64,000 bases of DNA. It comes from Lomentospora prolificans. Lineage: Eukaryota > Ascomycota > Sordariomycetes > Microascales > Microascaceae. Positions 48,700 through 60,804 of the stretch are shown here, one piece after another. The notes beneath the pieces are model-generated. The model ran no database searches, was not told where the DNA came from, and saw only the letters and a list, made by a program, of their open reading frames with translations. The DNA lies in NCBI GenBank assembly GCA_029532625.1, contig JARFXM010000011.1, forward strand, positions 2,046,001 to 2,110,000, written 5' to 3'. Numbering within the stretch: position 1 is the stretch's first letter; each line of letters begins with the position of its first letter. The position numbers and the translations under genes are program-made.

Positions 48700-49014
48700 T
48701 TAGGGAGATTCACAGTTAGGCCCGAGGAGTTTGCGTCACAACTCTTGATCAGCTTTGGAACATCGTTTTCTCTAACCAGTTGTTTCCGAGAGCCTATATC
48801 TGCTCTTTTAAGTCTAGTTCACGGTTGGTATAGCCCTCATCCCTCTCTTCCCAGAAAAAAAAAAACGCCATCGCTAGCTCTTTAACTTTCCTTGGTGGAG
48901 AACTCGGCTGTACGGGCGACCCACAGCAGAGGGTCGGAGAGATTGATCCAACGATACCGCGCCTTGGATTGCCCTCATACATGAGCGAAATGTGGCATTC
49001 AGGTGATTCGCTCC

Positions 49015-51559
49015 TCACCGAGGCTGGCGCCTGATCTCCTCTCGACGCTTTTTCTTCGCCGCAGCCCTCACAAGCGCCGAACGAACCTCGCCAGGCTCAA
49101 AGCTATCTAGGTCGTAATACACTGGTGCAATTTCCTTTGAAAAGAACGGTGAATTAGTCCCGTCATACACGAATCAAAGGGAAGAAGGGGACGGGGTGAC
49201 CATGACTCGACTAAAAGGTAAAAAAAAAAAAAAAGGAGAAAAGAAAATGGGGGGGGAAGGGGAGCTAAACTCACCAGTAACCACTCTGGCTTGATGTAGG
49301 TACAGGTACGAATATACTGCTGTGACGTAAGGACGAACTCGTGGTAGACGACCCAGTCGTGATCAACCTTCAGCACCGTAGATGGATGGAGCCTCACGGC
49401 CTGGTTGTCTTTAATAGTATAGTACACTTTCGCGGCAGGGTTCCGCATGGCCACTTGCATGAAGAAGCCGGTGAGGAGGCAGCGTCGGATATTCGTGTAG
49501 TAGTTTTTGTCCTCGAACGGCGTGGATATGAGCTCGAGATTGTGCGTCTCCATGATGCGCTTGAGCTGGGTCCGCACGTTGTCGGCGCTGGAGAGATGGC
49601 GGAAGTTGAGGAAATGCTGATGGCACCATCCTTTGATGTCGTTCTCGGGGTTGTTTGCCTGGCCCTTGAACGCGTGGTAAGCGTTTAGGAGAGTCAAGTG
49701 ATCTCCATCAGGATGGGCGAACTGGGCCTTCATTTCGTCGGCGCGCTTCCGGGCGTTGGCAGGTCGCATGAAGATCTGAGGAACAGACAGAAGAGAAGTG
49801 ATGGAAAGGATCTCGTTGGAGCAGTAGAACTCGGGGGACGAGATGAGCATGACGGCGAGGGCAGGATCGAGAGGGAACTCGGATGCCATGCTTCCAAGAG
49901 CTGTGAGCTCACCCTCGTCGTCAAGACAGGCCAAGTAGTTGAGCTCTTCGAGGGCGCGCATCATGGTCTCGGGCGCTGGGGGGTCCATGAGGTCAAAATG
50001 TACGAGATCCTCGACACCGAGCTTTTTGAGCTCCAACACAGTGTTTGCAAGGTTGGATCGAAGAATCTCCGGATACGTCTGCTCGATGAGCTCCTTTTTG
50101 AAAGCGGCCTCCGTGTACAGCCGGAAGCACTTGCCGGGTTTCGTACGGCCAGCACGACCCGCTCGCTGCTGCGCCGAAGCTTTGGAAATGGGCGAGACGA
50201 GGAGGGACTCAACTCGGCTACGAGGGTTGTAGATCTTTTGCTTACTGAAGCCCGGGTCTACGACATAGACGATACCATCAATTGTCAAACTGGTCTCGGC
50301 AATGTTGGTGGCGACGATAACCTTGCGGCCGGGCCGACCACCCTTTCGAATCGGCGGAGGAGGCTTATCAAAGATCTTTTGTTGCTGGTAGGGGGGAAGA
50401 GTACCGTACAAGGGATAGACAGCCAGGGGGCCGCAATCCATCTCGCGGATCATTTCGTCGGCTTCGGCGGAAATCTTCTTGCATGCGTCCTCGATTTCCT
50501 CTTCACCGGTGAGGAAGAGAAGGATATCTCCATCCGGCTCGGATCCATGTATTTGCAAAACGGTTCGGATGGACGCCTCGACGTAGTCTCGTTCCGGCTC
50601 CGGGGTGTAGAATATTTCCACAGGATGCGTTCGACCGGGCACCGCTAGGAGAGGCGCATCGTTGAAGTACCTCTGGAACTTTTGCGCATCAAGAGTGGCG
50701 GACATGATGATGATCTTGAGGTCTGGGCGTCTACTCGCCACTTGCTTTAGTAGGGCCATCAAGATATCAGTGGCAAGGGTACGTTCGTGGGCCTCGTCGA
50801 GAATGATGCAGCTATAGCGTGACATTTCGTGGTCATGCATAGCCTCTCGGAGGAGCATGCCGTCGGTCATATACTTGAGAATCGTCTTCGGAGATGTCAT
50901 ATCCTCGAAACGAATGCTGTAACCGACCTCCTCCCCCAATACTACATCCATCTCGTCGGCCACACGAGCAGCAACCGACATGGCGGCGACTCGACGGGGC
51001 TGAGTACAGGCGATTAACTTCCTGTTAAGCTGGGGGAGCTCATCGTAAACGACATATTGTGGGATCTGGGTCGTCTTTCCGGAACCGGTTTCACCGACGA
51101 AGACGAGGATCTGACTCGAGTGATACTTGTCAAGAAATTCTTGCCTGCGCGAGATCTTTAGCTACAACACCCCTACACAAAACACGCGGAGAGCAAAAGA
51201 ATGCTCGAATAGCAAACTTACCTCTGCTTGTGAACGGGTAGGTCGCGACGCACCTGGAGAATGCTGAAATATTGACTAGTATGAGGTCGACCTGTGAAAG
51301 GGTTCTCATCCAAGTCTTCAACCTTCTCCGCCTGCTTCGCCGTGGTCGAGCGGCGTCTGAAGCCCGCAAACGGTGAATTTACGGGCACCTCATCACCGTT
51401 CGCATCGTCGGCGGTATATGTATGCGCGAGGTACGGATTGTACTTGGTGCCGCCGTCCGGATTGAGTGATACGCCGCCCATCTTTGCCTTTTTCCGGGAA
51501 TCGTCAGATTCTTCTGAACTGCGGCGCTTACCCCCCTTTGTGTCGGATTTATCGCCCAT
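49015..51559 (-). CDS. prp43: DEAH-box RNA helicase Prp43 (DHX15)
   Basis: ATP-dependent helicase that takes apart the intron-lariat spliceosome and also acts in ribosome assembly, activated by G-patch partners. Three exons (51222-51559, 49275-51144, 49015-49134) join in frame to 775 residues, the usual size. Motifs in order: GETGSGKTTQ (Walker A, about 130), TQPRRVAA, DEAH in IILDEAHERT, SAT, FLTGEEEIE, TNIAETSLT and QRAGRAGR, then the winged-helix/ratchet and OB-fold region (KNYYTNIRRCLLTGFFMQVA, STVLKVDHDWVVYHEFVLTS). The start MGDKSDTKGGKRRSS gives the normal basic, Ser-rich N-terminus; the frame is open further upstream but lacks a supported start. The last exon ends in a Lys/Arg-rich tail. 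The last intron contains a 14-base T run on the coding strand. It is divergent from PRMT5. Confidence 0.96.
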
Positions 51560-52598
51560 CGTTGTCTCGACAGAGCGAGGGGTTGGCGGGTAGTTGCCTA
51601 GCGAGGCTGCGTATTTCCTGCCAAGGGAGTCTACCGGTGCGATACAGGCACTAGGGCTTTCAATTCCAGCCAAGGACAGCGGTATCTGAGGCGCAATAGA
51701 ATGTAGCGGATTTCTGAGGAGTTCTAGGCGTGATATTTGCTCCTTGCGCTCCCACGCGGTTGGACAGGGTTGGCAGGCACACCAGGAGGGACGGGGAAAT
51801 TTTTGGGAGCGAGGAAAAATCGCGGTGGGTTGCTCAGTTATCGTTATCGATAAGATAAAATAATCGACGATCTCACAGTGTTTATATGGCCTGATACGGT
51901 GCGGAGTGTATGGTGAGTAAGTATCTGGGGTCCAGGCTAATAGTCTCAGGGTCCAAACACAGGGCTCGCCCACCAAGAGTTGTTGGGATATTATTGAATT
52001 ACGGACAGGAGATCGAGGGGTAGCTGGCTGACTGGCCATTTCTGCCCCTAAAATGGCGGGGGCAGGTACATCCAAAAAAGGTACTGATGGGAGGCATGTT
52101 GAATGCGATGTATTGATTACTCGATCCTCGAGAGGCGGTTATCTGTCGCTATACGTATAGATATATTATCTGTGCACTTCAATATAAAACTCATTTTGAG
52201 CTCTTCTCCCACGTTGCGTGTAGGTTTCAATCTTGTTGTTCGGCTTTGACACTGGCGCTGCCTTGGCATAATCTTTACTGTCTGGTGCCTGGCGGAATGC
52301 GGAATTGGAATGCTAAGCAGGTACTATGGGGAAAATATGAAATTTTGATCTCCTCCAAGCAAAGTAAAACAGGAGCATACATCCTTCCACACCTTCCATT
52401 TTACCTTCATTCACCTATGTGATTCATTTCACTTGGTACATAATTATATAAAATGTAGGATTTCCTCCCAATTCTTTTCACCCTTGTCGACCCTCATGCT
52501 CGCTCTTTTTGAATTCCCTCCATGGTGCTGAATCCAAGTGGCACTGACACTGCCCACTTACTAGACAACCTTCATATTGGGGGCCCATTGATGAAACC
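51560..52598. promoter_or_regulatory. Shared divergent promoter region, prp43 / PRMT5
   Basis: A 1.04 kb gap between two start codons pointing away from each other, with no gene inside. The part near 51560-51800 on the minus strand and 52370-52560 on the plus strand is pyrimidine-rich, as in fungal leaders. Specific factor sites were not assigned. Confidence 0.5.
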
Positions 52599-55202
52599 AT
52601 GGCCACCGACGCCGAGGACGTTACCACCAGGAATGACGAAAACTGCAACATCCCAATCCTCTATTTAGGACAGCATGACTCTGCTCGGGAGCAACCACTT
52701 GGCGAGCTTGCCTACGGCCATTTGCTGGATCTTGGTGTTTGTACCCAACTCGCCCCATGCCCAACGCAGGATGCGCTTATGTCTCGGTTACTGCATTCTA
52801 AAATGTCTCCTAGTTTACCTTTGTGACTGCCCCTGTCACCAACAGCAAGTTCTACAGCCGAGTCTTAGACTTGGCAAAATCGCATCTTTCAACTATCGAA
52901 CAGCAGAAGGCCACGGTGAACACCACTCATACCCCTGCCATCCCGGATCCTGTGGTACCGCCCATCACTGCCGAGGATACTGGCCTGTATCCCACACTTT
53001 CGTCCAAGAGCTATACCGCATACTGCAGCTCTTGGATTGACATCTGCTCTCCTAGTCCCGTCATCTCGAGTATCTCTAGGCAGGTCCTTAACCAGGAAGT
53101 CAACTATGCCAACTTCTGCGGGGTGAGAACCGTAGTGGTTCCTGGTCCTAGGCAAGATGCTACCACCCCTTCCGGTAGTGATGGACTAGCGAGGTATGCG
53201 CGCGCTGTTAAGGAAGCCTTGAGCGCAGCACCTAGACTCAATTTTGTAATCCATGTCCCCATGTACCGAGAGCCTGGATTGGAGGAAAAGGCGGACAGCT
53301 TGACGACCACGCTCTCCTCTTCATTCAACCTCGGAGCAGATAAGCCGGAAAAAGCCGATTCGATTGACCTGTTTAGTGCTTGGGAGAGCTGGGATCTTAT
53401 CCGGTCTGTTTGCGAGTACAATCTAAGGCTCTTTGTCGGTATGGTTTCCTCCCTTGATCAGCTCGTTTTCTTGCGAACTTACACGTGCCAACTTTTACAG
53501 GTGTCCGCTTGCCAAAGATGCTCCCCGAAAGGGATTTGCAAACACGTTGGTTCTCTGAGCCCGTACATCTGGTTTCCGTCAGCAAGGATGCATTCCAAAC
53601 CAACAAGAAGAAGTACCCTTGCCTGGATAGGCACCATCAAAACTTCATTCATGAACTCCACACGCTCAAGAACACCCCATGGGTGTTGCTCTGCGATGTT
53701 GGGCCGGATGCTGCTACCCTAGCGGCAGTTTCTACGACCGGAGGAGAGTCCGACCTGAAGGCCCCCGGCGAGGGAGATTTCCCTAGTCTCTCAGAGGCCC
53801 ACAGCCCCCAATCTGCCAAGACTGGTACTCTAGAACACACCACCAGTGATTATGTTAAGTATATGAGATGGCTTGAGGGAACGCAGGAACCGCTCTCTGA
53901 TCTTGAGTACAATACTCTATCGGGATTCCAGGACTGGCTCCAATCTCCTCTTCAACCACTTTCTGACAATCTTGAGTCGGCTACCTACGAAGTGTTTGAG
54001 GGTGACCCCGTCAAATATAATCAATATGAGGCGGCGACTACTGAGGCTTTGCGTTGGTGGAAGAAGAGCAACCGCAAGACGTCTTCCGATTCCGGTGCCG
54101 TTGTGATTGCTGTGGCTGGCTCAGGCCGAGGCCCTCTCGTCTATAGAGCACTGAAGGCCAGCGAGGTAACCGGCGTGCCTGTGGAGATTTGGGCTATTGA
54201 GAAGAACCCAAATGCCTATGTTTACCTCCTTCGACGAAATGCTGTAGAATGGGGTGGCAGGGTTCAAGTTGTCAGGACTGACATGCGGAGCTGGAAGGGC
54301 CCCCTTCTGAGCAAGCCGGAAGAATCCCCAAAGAAGTATGGACAGGTTGACATTCTCATTTCTGAGCTTCTCGGGTCATTTGCAGACAACGAACTGTCGC
54401 CCGAGTGCCTCGACGGAATCCAGCACGTGCTCGCCCCTGACGGCATCTCCATTCCTAGCTCCTACACGGCTCACTTGAGTCCGATATCTACTCCGCGCAT
54501 TCACGCTGATCTCCTTAGCCGTGTGGCTGCCGACAAGACGACCTTTGATACCCCTTGGGTTGTTCGCCTTTTCCAGCTCGACTTTGCGGCGGCCCGTGGA
54601 GTTCCTGGCCACCCCCGCTTCCAGGAGATGTGGGAATTTAGCCATCCCTTATCCAAGGCTACTTGGAACCAGATGATTGTTAGAGGAAAAAGCGGCCTTA
54701 TCGGGGGTGTGGGAGGGAGCATGGAGGGCTCTGTCGGGGCTAATGAGCACAATGCCCGCTTTAGCCGCGTTAAGTTTGTCTGCCTCAATCGAGGTGTGAT
54801 TCACGGGCTTGCCGGGTACTTTGAGTCAACATTGTTCGAGTGCAACGATGAGGGTAGCGAAGTCAAGGTGGAGATTAGCACACACCCAGAGAGGATCGAT
54901 GAGAAGAGTAGGGACATGATTTCGTGGTTCCCCATATTCTTCCCGTTAAACGTAAGTTTTGTAGCGATTAACACCCGATACTGGACTGTTCGATAGGTTG
55001 CTAACACCTGGTTCCCCAGCGACCCCTTCATTACCCGGATGACGCGGAGCTCGAGGTCAGCATGTGGAGACAGACGGATGACAAGAGTGTCTGGTACGAA
55101 TGGATGGTGGAGGCTTATTGCTGGACTGGTCAGAACAGGCGCCTGAAGCTGGCCTCGTCGGATCTCTGTAGTAGCCGCAGTGTGGCCTGCAAGATGCTCT
55201 AA
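52599..55202 (+). CDS. skb1: Protein arginine N-methyltransferase 5 (Skb1/PRMT5)
   Basis: Type II enzyme that makes symmetric dimethylarginine on histones, Sm proteins and other targets. Four exons (52599-52736, 52814-53438, 53501-54951, 55020-55202) join in frame to 798 residues. The N-terminal half is a TIM-barrel-like region (FVTAPVTNSKFYSRVL). YEVFEGDPVKYNQYE carries the Phe that in human PRMT5 (F327) restricts the product to symmetric methylation. The S-adenosylmethionine loop is AVAGSGRGPLV (about 460), followed by AIEKNPNAY, and the double-E loop is SELLGSFADNELSPE (about 541). The C-terminal beta-barrel follows. Exon 1 needs a GTTTGT donor to keep frame into GFTFVTAPVT, which fits the family; that donor is unusual but the join is convincing. 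Confidence 0.94.
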
Positions 55203-57651
55203 ACCCGGCGAGTAGGAGGACAGGTTGATCAATCTGTAGTGACGTATTATAAAAGGAGGATTGATTGAACACAGGACTGGTATTACCAGGATGTTCTTGA
55301 CAGGCTCAGGAACAGGAATACAGGCACTGCATCTATTGGATGCGGCAGGATTCGGAGGCGAATAAAGGGAAGCAAAAATTAATACTGCACAGGTTGAGGT
55401 GTTTCCCTTTTCTCTTTTCGATGAAGCCCTATCCGAATACATCCAGTCAGAGTCAGAGATATCTTTCTAAACTGCTACTATCCAATCTAGTATCGACACT
55501 TGAGCTATTGCGAGATCTCCTCTTTACATGTGACGAGTCTAGAGGGCCATTTTAGAAGCAAAGATGGGGGTGGCTACGATGAATGGAGAATGAGCGTGGA
55601 TGTACCCAGCTTTGTGGTTGCTGGGAAGCATGTGCTCATGACTTTTACAGATTGTTTGGCCTCCACATCTCCTCTATCCAGGAAGAGAGACAACGTCGTG
55701 AACAGAGGGAGCCGACGGGGCGTGAGCTGAAGGACCTCCGACCAGTCTGGTGGGATGAAGTGCCAGCCAGTCGAATGGCAGCTCGACTTCCCGATGTCCG
55801 TCAATGGCATGTCACGAGGGGAAGAAAGGGGCCTCTCGGCGCGCATCCTATCCCTATCCTATCCCAGCCCGATTCGCCACTCGCCATCGCCGTCGGCGCC
55901 GCATAAAGTGCTGGGCGTCCCTGTCCCTGGGCCCGTGTAAGCGATGGGAGCTCAGGCATTCCCGACCACCATCTTCTGTGGCTCCATCTTATCCCTACAG
56001 TTCGTAGACGGCGGCCGGATGATTTTCAACATGGTAGCCCTGGGAAGCACATGAGGAGCTCCAACAGGGGCCCGCAAACCTCATATTCGGTTTCCCAGCG
56101 TGACCGAGCTCGAGTCCAGAAACGGCGCAACAAGGGCCACTTTGATGGCGATTCAAGCTTTTCTTCTCTTGACCATGCTTGCGGCCCCACGTCATCGACG
56201 AAGCGACAAACCCAAACCCGCGTTGAAACCAAGCCCCGTTCCGCTCTGGCGGCTGTTTCCGTGCTTGTCGCGTCCCGCATGAGAGCTTCCTAGAACAAAA
56301 CAAAAATATGCCAGTGTCAGTGGACATTCAACCGATGCATCTCCGTTGGCTGTTTGGACATGCATCCGTTGTGCGGGAGTGCAGAAACCCATCGTATTCG
56401 AAACTCGTGCCTCCCAAGAAGATGCTACTTTTTTTTTTCGAAAAAGGCTAGGAAATCGCCCCGGGAAACATGAGTACCGAAAACTTACCCAGCGAGTATT
56501 AATAATAATCCTCGGGTTTCGCCTGCTTGCGCACAGCCGAACTATTACGTACCTTTCTGTTTCATCCCCCTGCCATTGAAAATGTTTGAAGCCCCCAAAC
56601 CGCGAGTCCCCCTTATGCACTGCATAACCCTTCCACCAACCACCAAACACAATTGCTTGCACAACTGCCAGCACTAGCCGCCCACAAGCCCCCAACTAGA
56701 TTAGTGCGCGCCTCCATAAAATGCTGGCTGGCTACTTTGCTCCCTCCGCCCGCCCAAGCACAATCAATCCCTTGCCTCCGCCCCGAATCCTCATCCAACC
56801 AATCAGACAGCTAGGAATGACCTCTCACAGCCTGCCCAGGAGTGCCATACCGCCTCGCCCTCGCACCCTCTCCTCTCTCTGTACCCTTAACCTTGGCTGT
56901 CATGAGGATGGAGCACGTAAGATGTAAGATGCAAGCACTTTAAGCTATCTGGGTACTACTGCGCAATTCGATAGCTGCATAACGCTAAGACGAAACTCAC
57001 GACCAAGGAACTTGGAAGGAAACGAAAATTTTCAGAGGCACGGGGAGAACTTTTCGCACTGCGTGATGAAGAAATCCATCCAAGTGACCTTGTCTCGGTG
57101 CAAATCGCTGATGTGATGGAAACTCTGCCATTCTGCCTGGGCTGTCAGGCATCATGGCCAACACACTTGGCAACCAGCCATTCAACATCACTTAAAGACA
57201 TACACGGAAACGATTGTTAACTAATATTTCTCTCATTGCTTTCTTTCTAGATTCTGCTCGGCATTCGATTTGCCTAATATTGATACAATACGAACATTCA
57301 CTATGAATGCCGCTTCCAGCTCTGCTCCTGTTTCCGCCTCCTGGAACTCCAGGTCGCGGGAATGGTTCCCTCCGAAAGTCCTCCGTCCCTGGTCGTCAAC
57401 CAGTCTCCCTTGGCCAAAAAAATACACACAAAAGCCAGAAACACCGTTCCAAAAAGGAATCCCAAATTTGGCGCCGCCGTAAAATCATAAAAACACAGTT
57501 TGTTGATGTGAAACCAAGATGGTGAGGAAAGCAGTCGAAAAGCAAAAGAAAAAGAAATACCATGAAATCCAGATGCCGCCCTGCTCTTTACCGTCGCGCC
57601 AGTGAACAAGAGGGAAGATATTTTTGAAAGGTGGGTTTGCATCGTGTTGAT
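55203..57651. other. Convergent intergenic, PRMT5 / conserved fungal protein
   Basis: A 2.4 kb region after the stops of two convergent genes. Most open frames look random. Near 57233-57500 on the minus strand, overlapping frames read as a hydrophobic segment (GFLFGTVFLAFVCIF) followed by charged sequence, possibly the eroded end of a transporter; see findings. Confidence 0.45.
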
Positions 57652-58554
57652 TTAGCAAACTTCCATTTCAAGATCAGCGTTGCCAAAGGGAAGAGAACGC
57701 ATGTTGTTGATTTGCTGAACGTAGACAGGCACGATGGGTTGGCTAGCAGCCATCATGGTCTCGGGTCCCTCAAACACAGGAGGGTTGCTTTTGAGGTTTT
57801 GTAGCGTGCCCTCACCGGTTGTGCTAACAAGGCGGCCCTGGCGGAGGTTCTCGTCAAAGAGGAAGTAGCCCTCAGCAGCTTCGATGAGATAGGACTGGAG
57901 GCCCTTGCTCTCGAGTTGAATGACGACATTGGAGATGGGATAGTGGTTCTCGATGAACTTCGCCCAACCCCGAGCAGCAGCTTGGATGTGCTCATCGTTG
58001 CTGATACGCCTCCAGCCGATGCCGAGATGAAGAGTGAAGTCATCGACAATAGGATGGTTAGGGTTCTCAGAGGTGGGTGTTGTCAAGGCAGTGCTGGGGC
58101 TGTTGAACTCCTCTGCAGGAGTGGCCGCCGCAGAGACGTTCTCACGGCGCTGGGTCTTGTAGCTTCGTCCAGAAACTTGTTGCTCTTGTTGCATCTGCAA
58201 CGCTGTTTTCACTTCAGCGTTGTGAAGGGCTTCAGCCGCGGAGGACACAGCGGGTTGAGTGACGGCAGTCTCCATCATGACCATGTCATTTCCAGACAGC
58301 CAGTCATTGTTGGAGGAAGGCGCAGGAGTAGGCTCGGGGAGGTCATCGGAGAGGTTAGGCTCGGCCTCATCCCGAGACCTCTTACGGCCGGCACCGGAGG
58401 GCCTCGAGGGAGTCATGTTGGCGAATCGACGCGCGGCGAAGGCGTTGGGCCTGGTTTGGAAAGTGGACTTTCCGAGTGTAAGGGCTTGGTGTGCAGTTTG
58501 AGGCGCAATGGCAAGGACTGGACCATCGGCGAAGGAGCTTCCGAAGTAAACCAT
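57652..58554 (-). CDS. Conserved fungal protein of unknown function, 300 residues
   Basis: A single-exon gene from ATG at 58554 to TAA at 57652. The N-terminus MVYFGSSFADGPVLAIAPQT and the motif VDDFTLHLGIGWRRIS, followed by EHIQAAARGWAKFIENHYP, are highly conserved across filamentous ascomycetes as I recall them. Between them lies a disordered, charged region with a basic cluster GRKRSRDEAE that could direct it to the nucleus. The latter part (residues about 165-260) is the folded-looking section, with IQLESKGLQSYLIEAAEGYF and RQGRLVSTT. I know no assigned biochemical role. The length and single exon suit the family. Confidence 0.85.
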   Translation of the reverse strand: MVYFGSSFADGPVLAIAPQTAHQALTLGKSTFQTRPNAFAARRFANMTPSRPSGAGRKRSRDEAEPNLSDDLPEPTPAPSSNNDWLSGNDMVMMETAVTQPAVSSAAEALHNAEVKTALQMQQEQQVSGRSYKTQRRENVSAAATPAEEFNSPSTALTTPTSENPNHPIVDDFTLHLGIGWRRISNDEHIQAAARGWAKFIENHYPISNVVIQLESKGLQSYLIEAAEGYFLFDENLRQGRLVSTTGEGTLQNLKSNPPVFEGPETMMAASQPIVPVYVQQINNMRSLPFGNADLEMEVC

Positions 58555-59925
58555 TGCTACCCGGAGGAAGAGGGTTAAGGACTAGAGCGAGAGAGTTGGA
58601 AACAGGCCAGCGAGGAGAAGCGTGTAGGAGTGGCACGCAGGAGAAGGGAGTCTGGGTGCACAGGGTTAGTAATCAGAACACAACACTACGCAACCTGCTC
58701 TTCTGTGTAAGCGCAGAGTCTGGCGTAACAGGTTCGGCGGTTGGACCTGTCGATGGTGACGGCCGGAGGTGTGGTAGTGGAGGGTCGAAGAGTGGAGTGA
58801 TTTGGCGAAGTCGCTGGTGACGGCGCGACGACAAAGACAGCTGTTTGATGATGGGAAAGGATAGGAAGCGTGTTTGATGGAAGGCGGATGGACTAGACCC
58901 GTTGAATTAGGAGAACTATCAATCAGAGGTGAGAACGCTCCCGGGACAATTAAGATGGCACGCGACGAGGCCGCTCGTGTCCTACTAGACGGGATGGTAG
59001 AGAAGTGAATGTCTAAGTGTAAGAGGTTCGAGGTAGGTGTGGACGGTGCTGATGTAAGTTGAGTATGATGGGACAAAGTATGACCTGGGGGAAGGAGGAA
59101 GAAGAAGGTGGATGGGGGGAGGTGGAGGGTTATTAAGAAAGAGAAGGGCAGAGAGAAGGGGAGCGGAAGAAACACAAAGAGGTGTGTGTGAGAAGCATGT
59201 GTGGGTGAGCAGCAGCACGACAGTCGCAGAAGAGAGAGGATCAATGGTCAATGGATTGACTTGCAGGAAGCCGAGCAGCCTGCCCTCTATCTAGCGTAAG
59301 ATCGGGACTTGGACGAGTTTACGACGCTGATAGTACCGCCAGACATAACAGCTGCTAACAGTACTCCTAATCATGCGGTTTCTAAACAAAGAGATACCTA
59401 ATTACCAACTATATTTATGTAGCAATTTTAGTATCTATACGTACCGTTTATACTTTCCACGTAATACATATAAAATTTGCTAAGCTTCGCGTATGCCAGC
59501 TGTGGGGCGAGCGTACTCGGTACCTTGTTGGCTGGGGCGACAGGTGCAGTTGCCGGGGCCATCGCTTCTTTTAGCCCAGCCCAGAAAGATCGGTACTCCC
59601 CAGGAATCCGACCAACCAGGGCCGTGAGCCTCAAGGCTGGCCTTTTTCTGGCTTAAGTAATCCACCTCGCTTTCCGTCGACCGTCCTTCCCGCAAGAAAG
59701 CTCGACCCCCCGTCTCTGAGCTTGGGCCCACCCTCGCCCAGCCAACCCCTGGCCTCCTACGAAGTATCTTCCCTCCTCCTCTCTGCCCCCTTCGGCCTTT
59801 TGCCTTTATCCCTCAGAGGCCCACTGGCCGGAACGGAGCCCCCACTTCGGTCCATTACCGGCTATTTCCAAGGAAAACCGTACGAGTAAGTCCTGTGGAT
59901 GGGCGATTAAGTAAGCCATCCATCA

Positions 59926-60246
59926 ATGAAGACAACAAAGCTCGGACTTATTTCGACAAGAGTTCGCGTTTCTTTCAAAAAGCCAAGTTCCGATGCATGG
60001 TCACGTGTTTTCCCCGTTTCCAATGACAAGACAGAATTTGTAGGGCCTTTCTTGGAACCACCTGAGACATTTCTCCAGCCAGGTTTATTACCCCGTACAG
60101 ACGGCACTCTACTTCCGTACTCTCGCAATCAAAGAACGGGCCGCTGTAGCACCCCGAAGAGCAAACGCAACTGTGGGGGTACATCAGACTTTGCGGGCGT
60201 GACTACCAAGCAATATTGTACACGAGCCGGCCCCCCCAAATATTAG
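59926..60246 (+). CDS. Hypothetical ORF, 106 residues, doubtful
   Basis: A plus-strand ATG frame beginning MKTTKLGLISTRVRVSFKKP and containing EFVGPFLEPPETFLQP, with a basic, Cys-containing C-terminal part. There is no signal peptide, no known domain and only weak codon bias. It stands alone between two minus-strand genes. It may be real or chance. Confidence 0.17.
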   Translation: MKTTKLGLISTRVRVSFKKPSSDAWSRVFPVSNDKTEFVGPFLEPPETFLQPGLLPRTDGTLLPYSRNQRTGRCSTPKSKRNCGGTSDFAGVTTKQYCTRAGPPKY

Positions 60247-60685
60247 CTTTTCGGTACAGAGAGGAATTTTGATCAATGGTGCGAGTCTGAAAAAAAAAAA
60301 ATTGATTTACGCTAAGTTGCTTTGAGTAAAAACGGGTTGATTGAGCAACACCCAGGAGTGATTTGCCATTTTCCCTTCGATTACCAGTAGCTGAGCGCCA
60401 CCCCGATCGCCACCATCACGTGGAACAGTTGCCGTCGGTATTAGCTGAATTTCTTCGATTCGCACGTCTTGGCGGCCAACTTACCTCCTCGCATCCTCCC
60501 GACATTACCCTGGGGTAAGTGAAGATGAGCTTGGTTACTTGGTTGCTTGGTCAAGGGCATCACTGCTTGCTTTTCTTGCTGACGATTGTTATTTGATTTT
60601 GTAGATTGCAATAGTCTAGAATTCTATCGTCTCTTTCTTTGATAACCCTCCCTCGCGTCAGGTAGTTTTTCTATTGTACAGTTAA

Positions 60686-60731
60686 CGAGAAAGAGAAAAA
60701 GAAAGAAGAAAGAAAAAAAAGAAAAAAAAAG
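60686..60731. repeat. Purine (GA/A-rich) tract
   Basis: About 46 bases of only A and G on the plus strand, directly downstream of the von Willebrand A gene, so pyrimidine-only on that gene's strand. Confidence 0.8.
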
Positions 60732-60804
60732 ATATCACTAGGAAGAAAAATGTACGAGAAGCGAAAACAGTGCAAGGATAAAGGAAACCCCGTTCCCAAG
60801 TCCT

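Larger units (their letters stand above)
43498..49014. other. 5.5 kb gene-poor interval
   Basis: 43498-43800 is probably the leader of the small Cys-rich gene. The remainder has a GT microsatellite (44176-44210), a 19-base A run (44912-44930), an imperfect hairpin (46571-46666) and one 128-codon ATG frame (48313-48699), listed separately. A minus-strand fragment ending at 44530 (KRDDRGDKEAAAIMVRAI) looks protein-like but has no clear start. Other frames look random. Confidence 0.45.
58555..60804. other. Intergenic, upstream of the conserved protein
   Basis: 58555-59250 is strongly pyrimidine-rich on the minus strand and is probably the leader and promoter of the gene ending at 58554. The long minus frame there (58666-59244) is Ser/Pro/Leu-rich only because of this. 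A 106-codon plus ATG frame (59926-60246) is listed separately. A purine tract at 60686-60731 lies just beyond the 3' end of the von Willebrand A gene. Confidence 0.5.

Noticed and set aside
49698..50648. 316-codon plus-strand frame
   Set aside because: Antisense shadow of the Prp43 helicase core.
58666..59244. 192-codon minus-strand frame rich in Leu, Ser and Pro
   Set aside because: It is translation of a pyrimidine-rich leader of the downstream gene; no domain.
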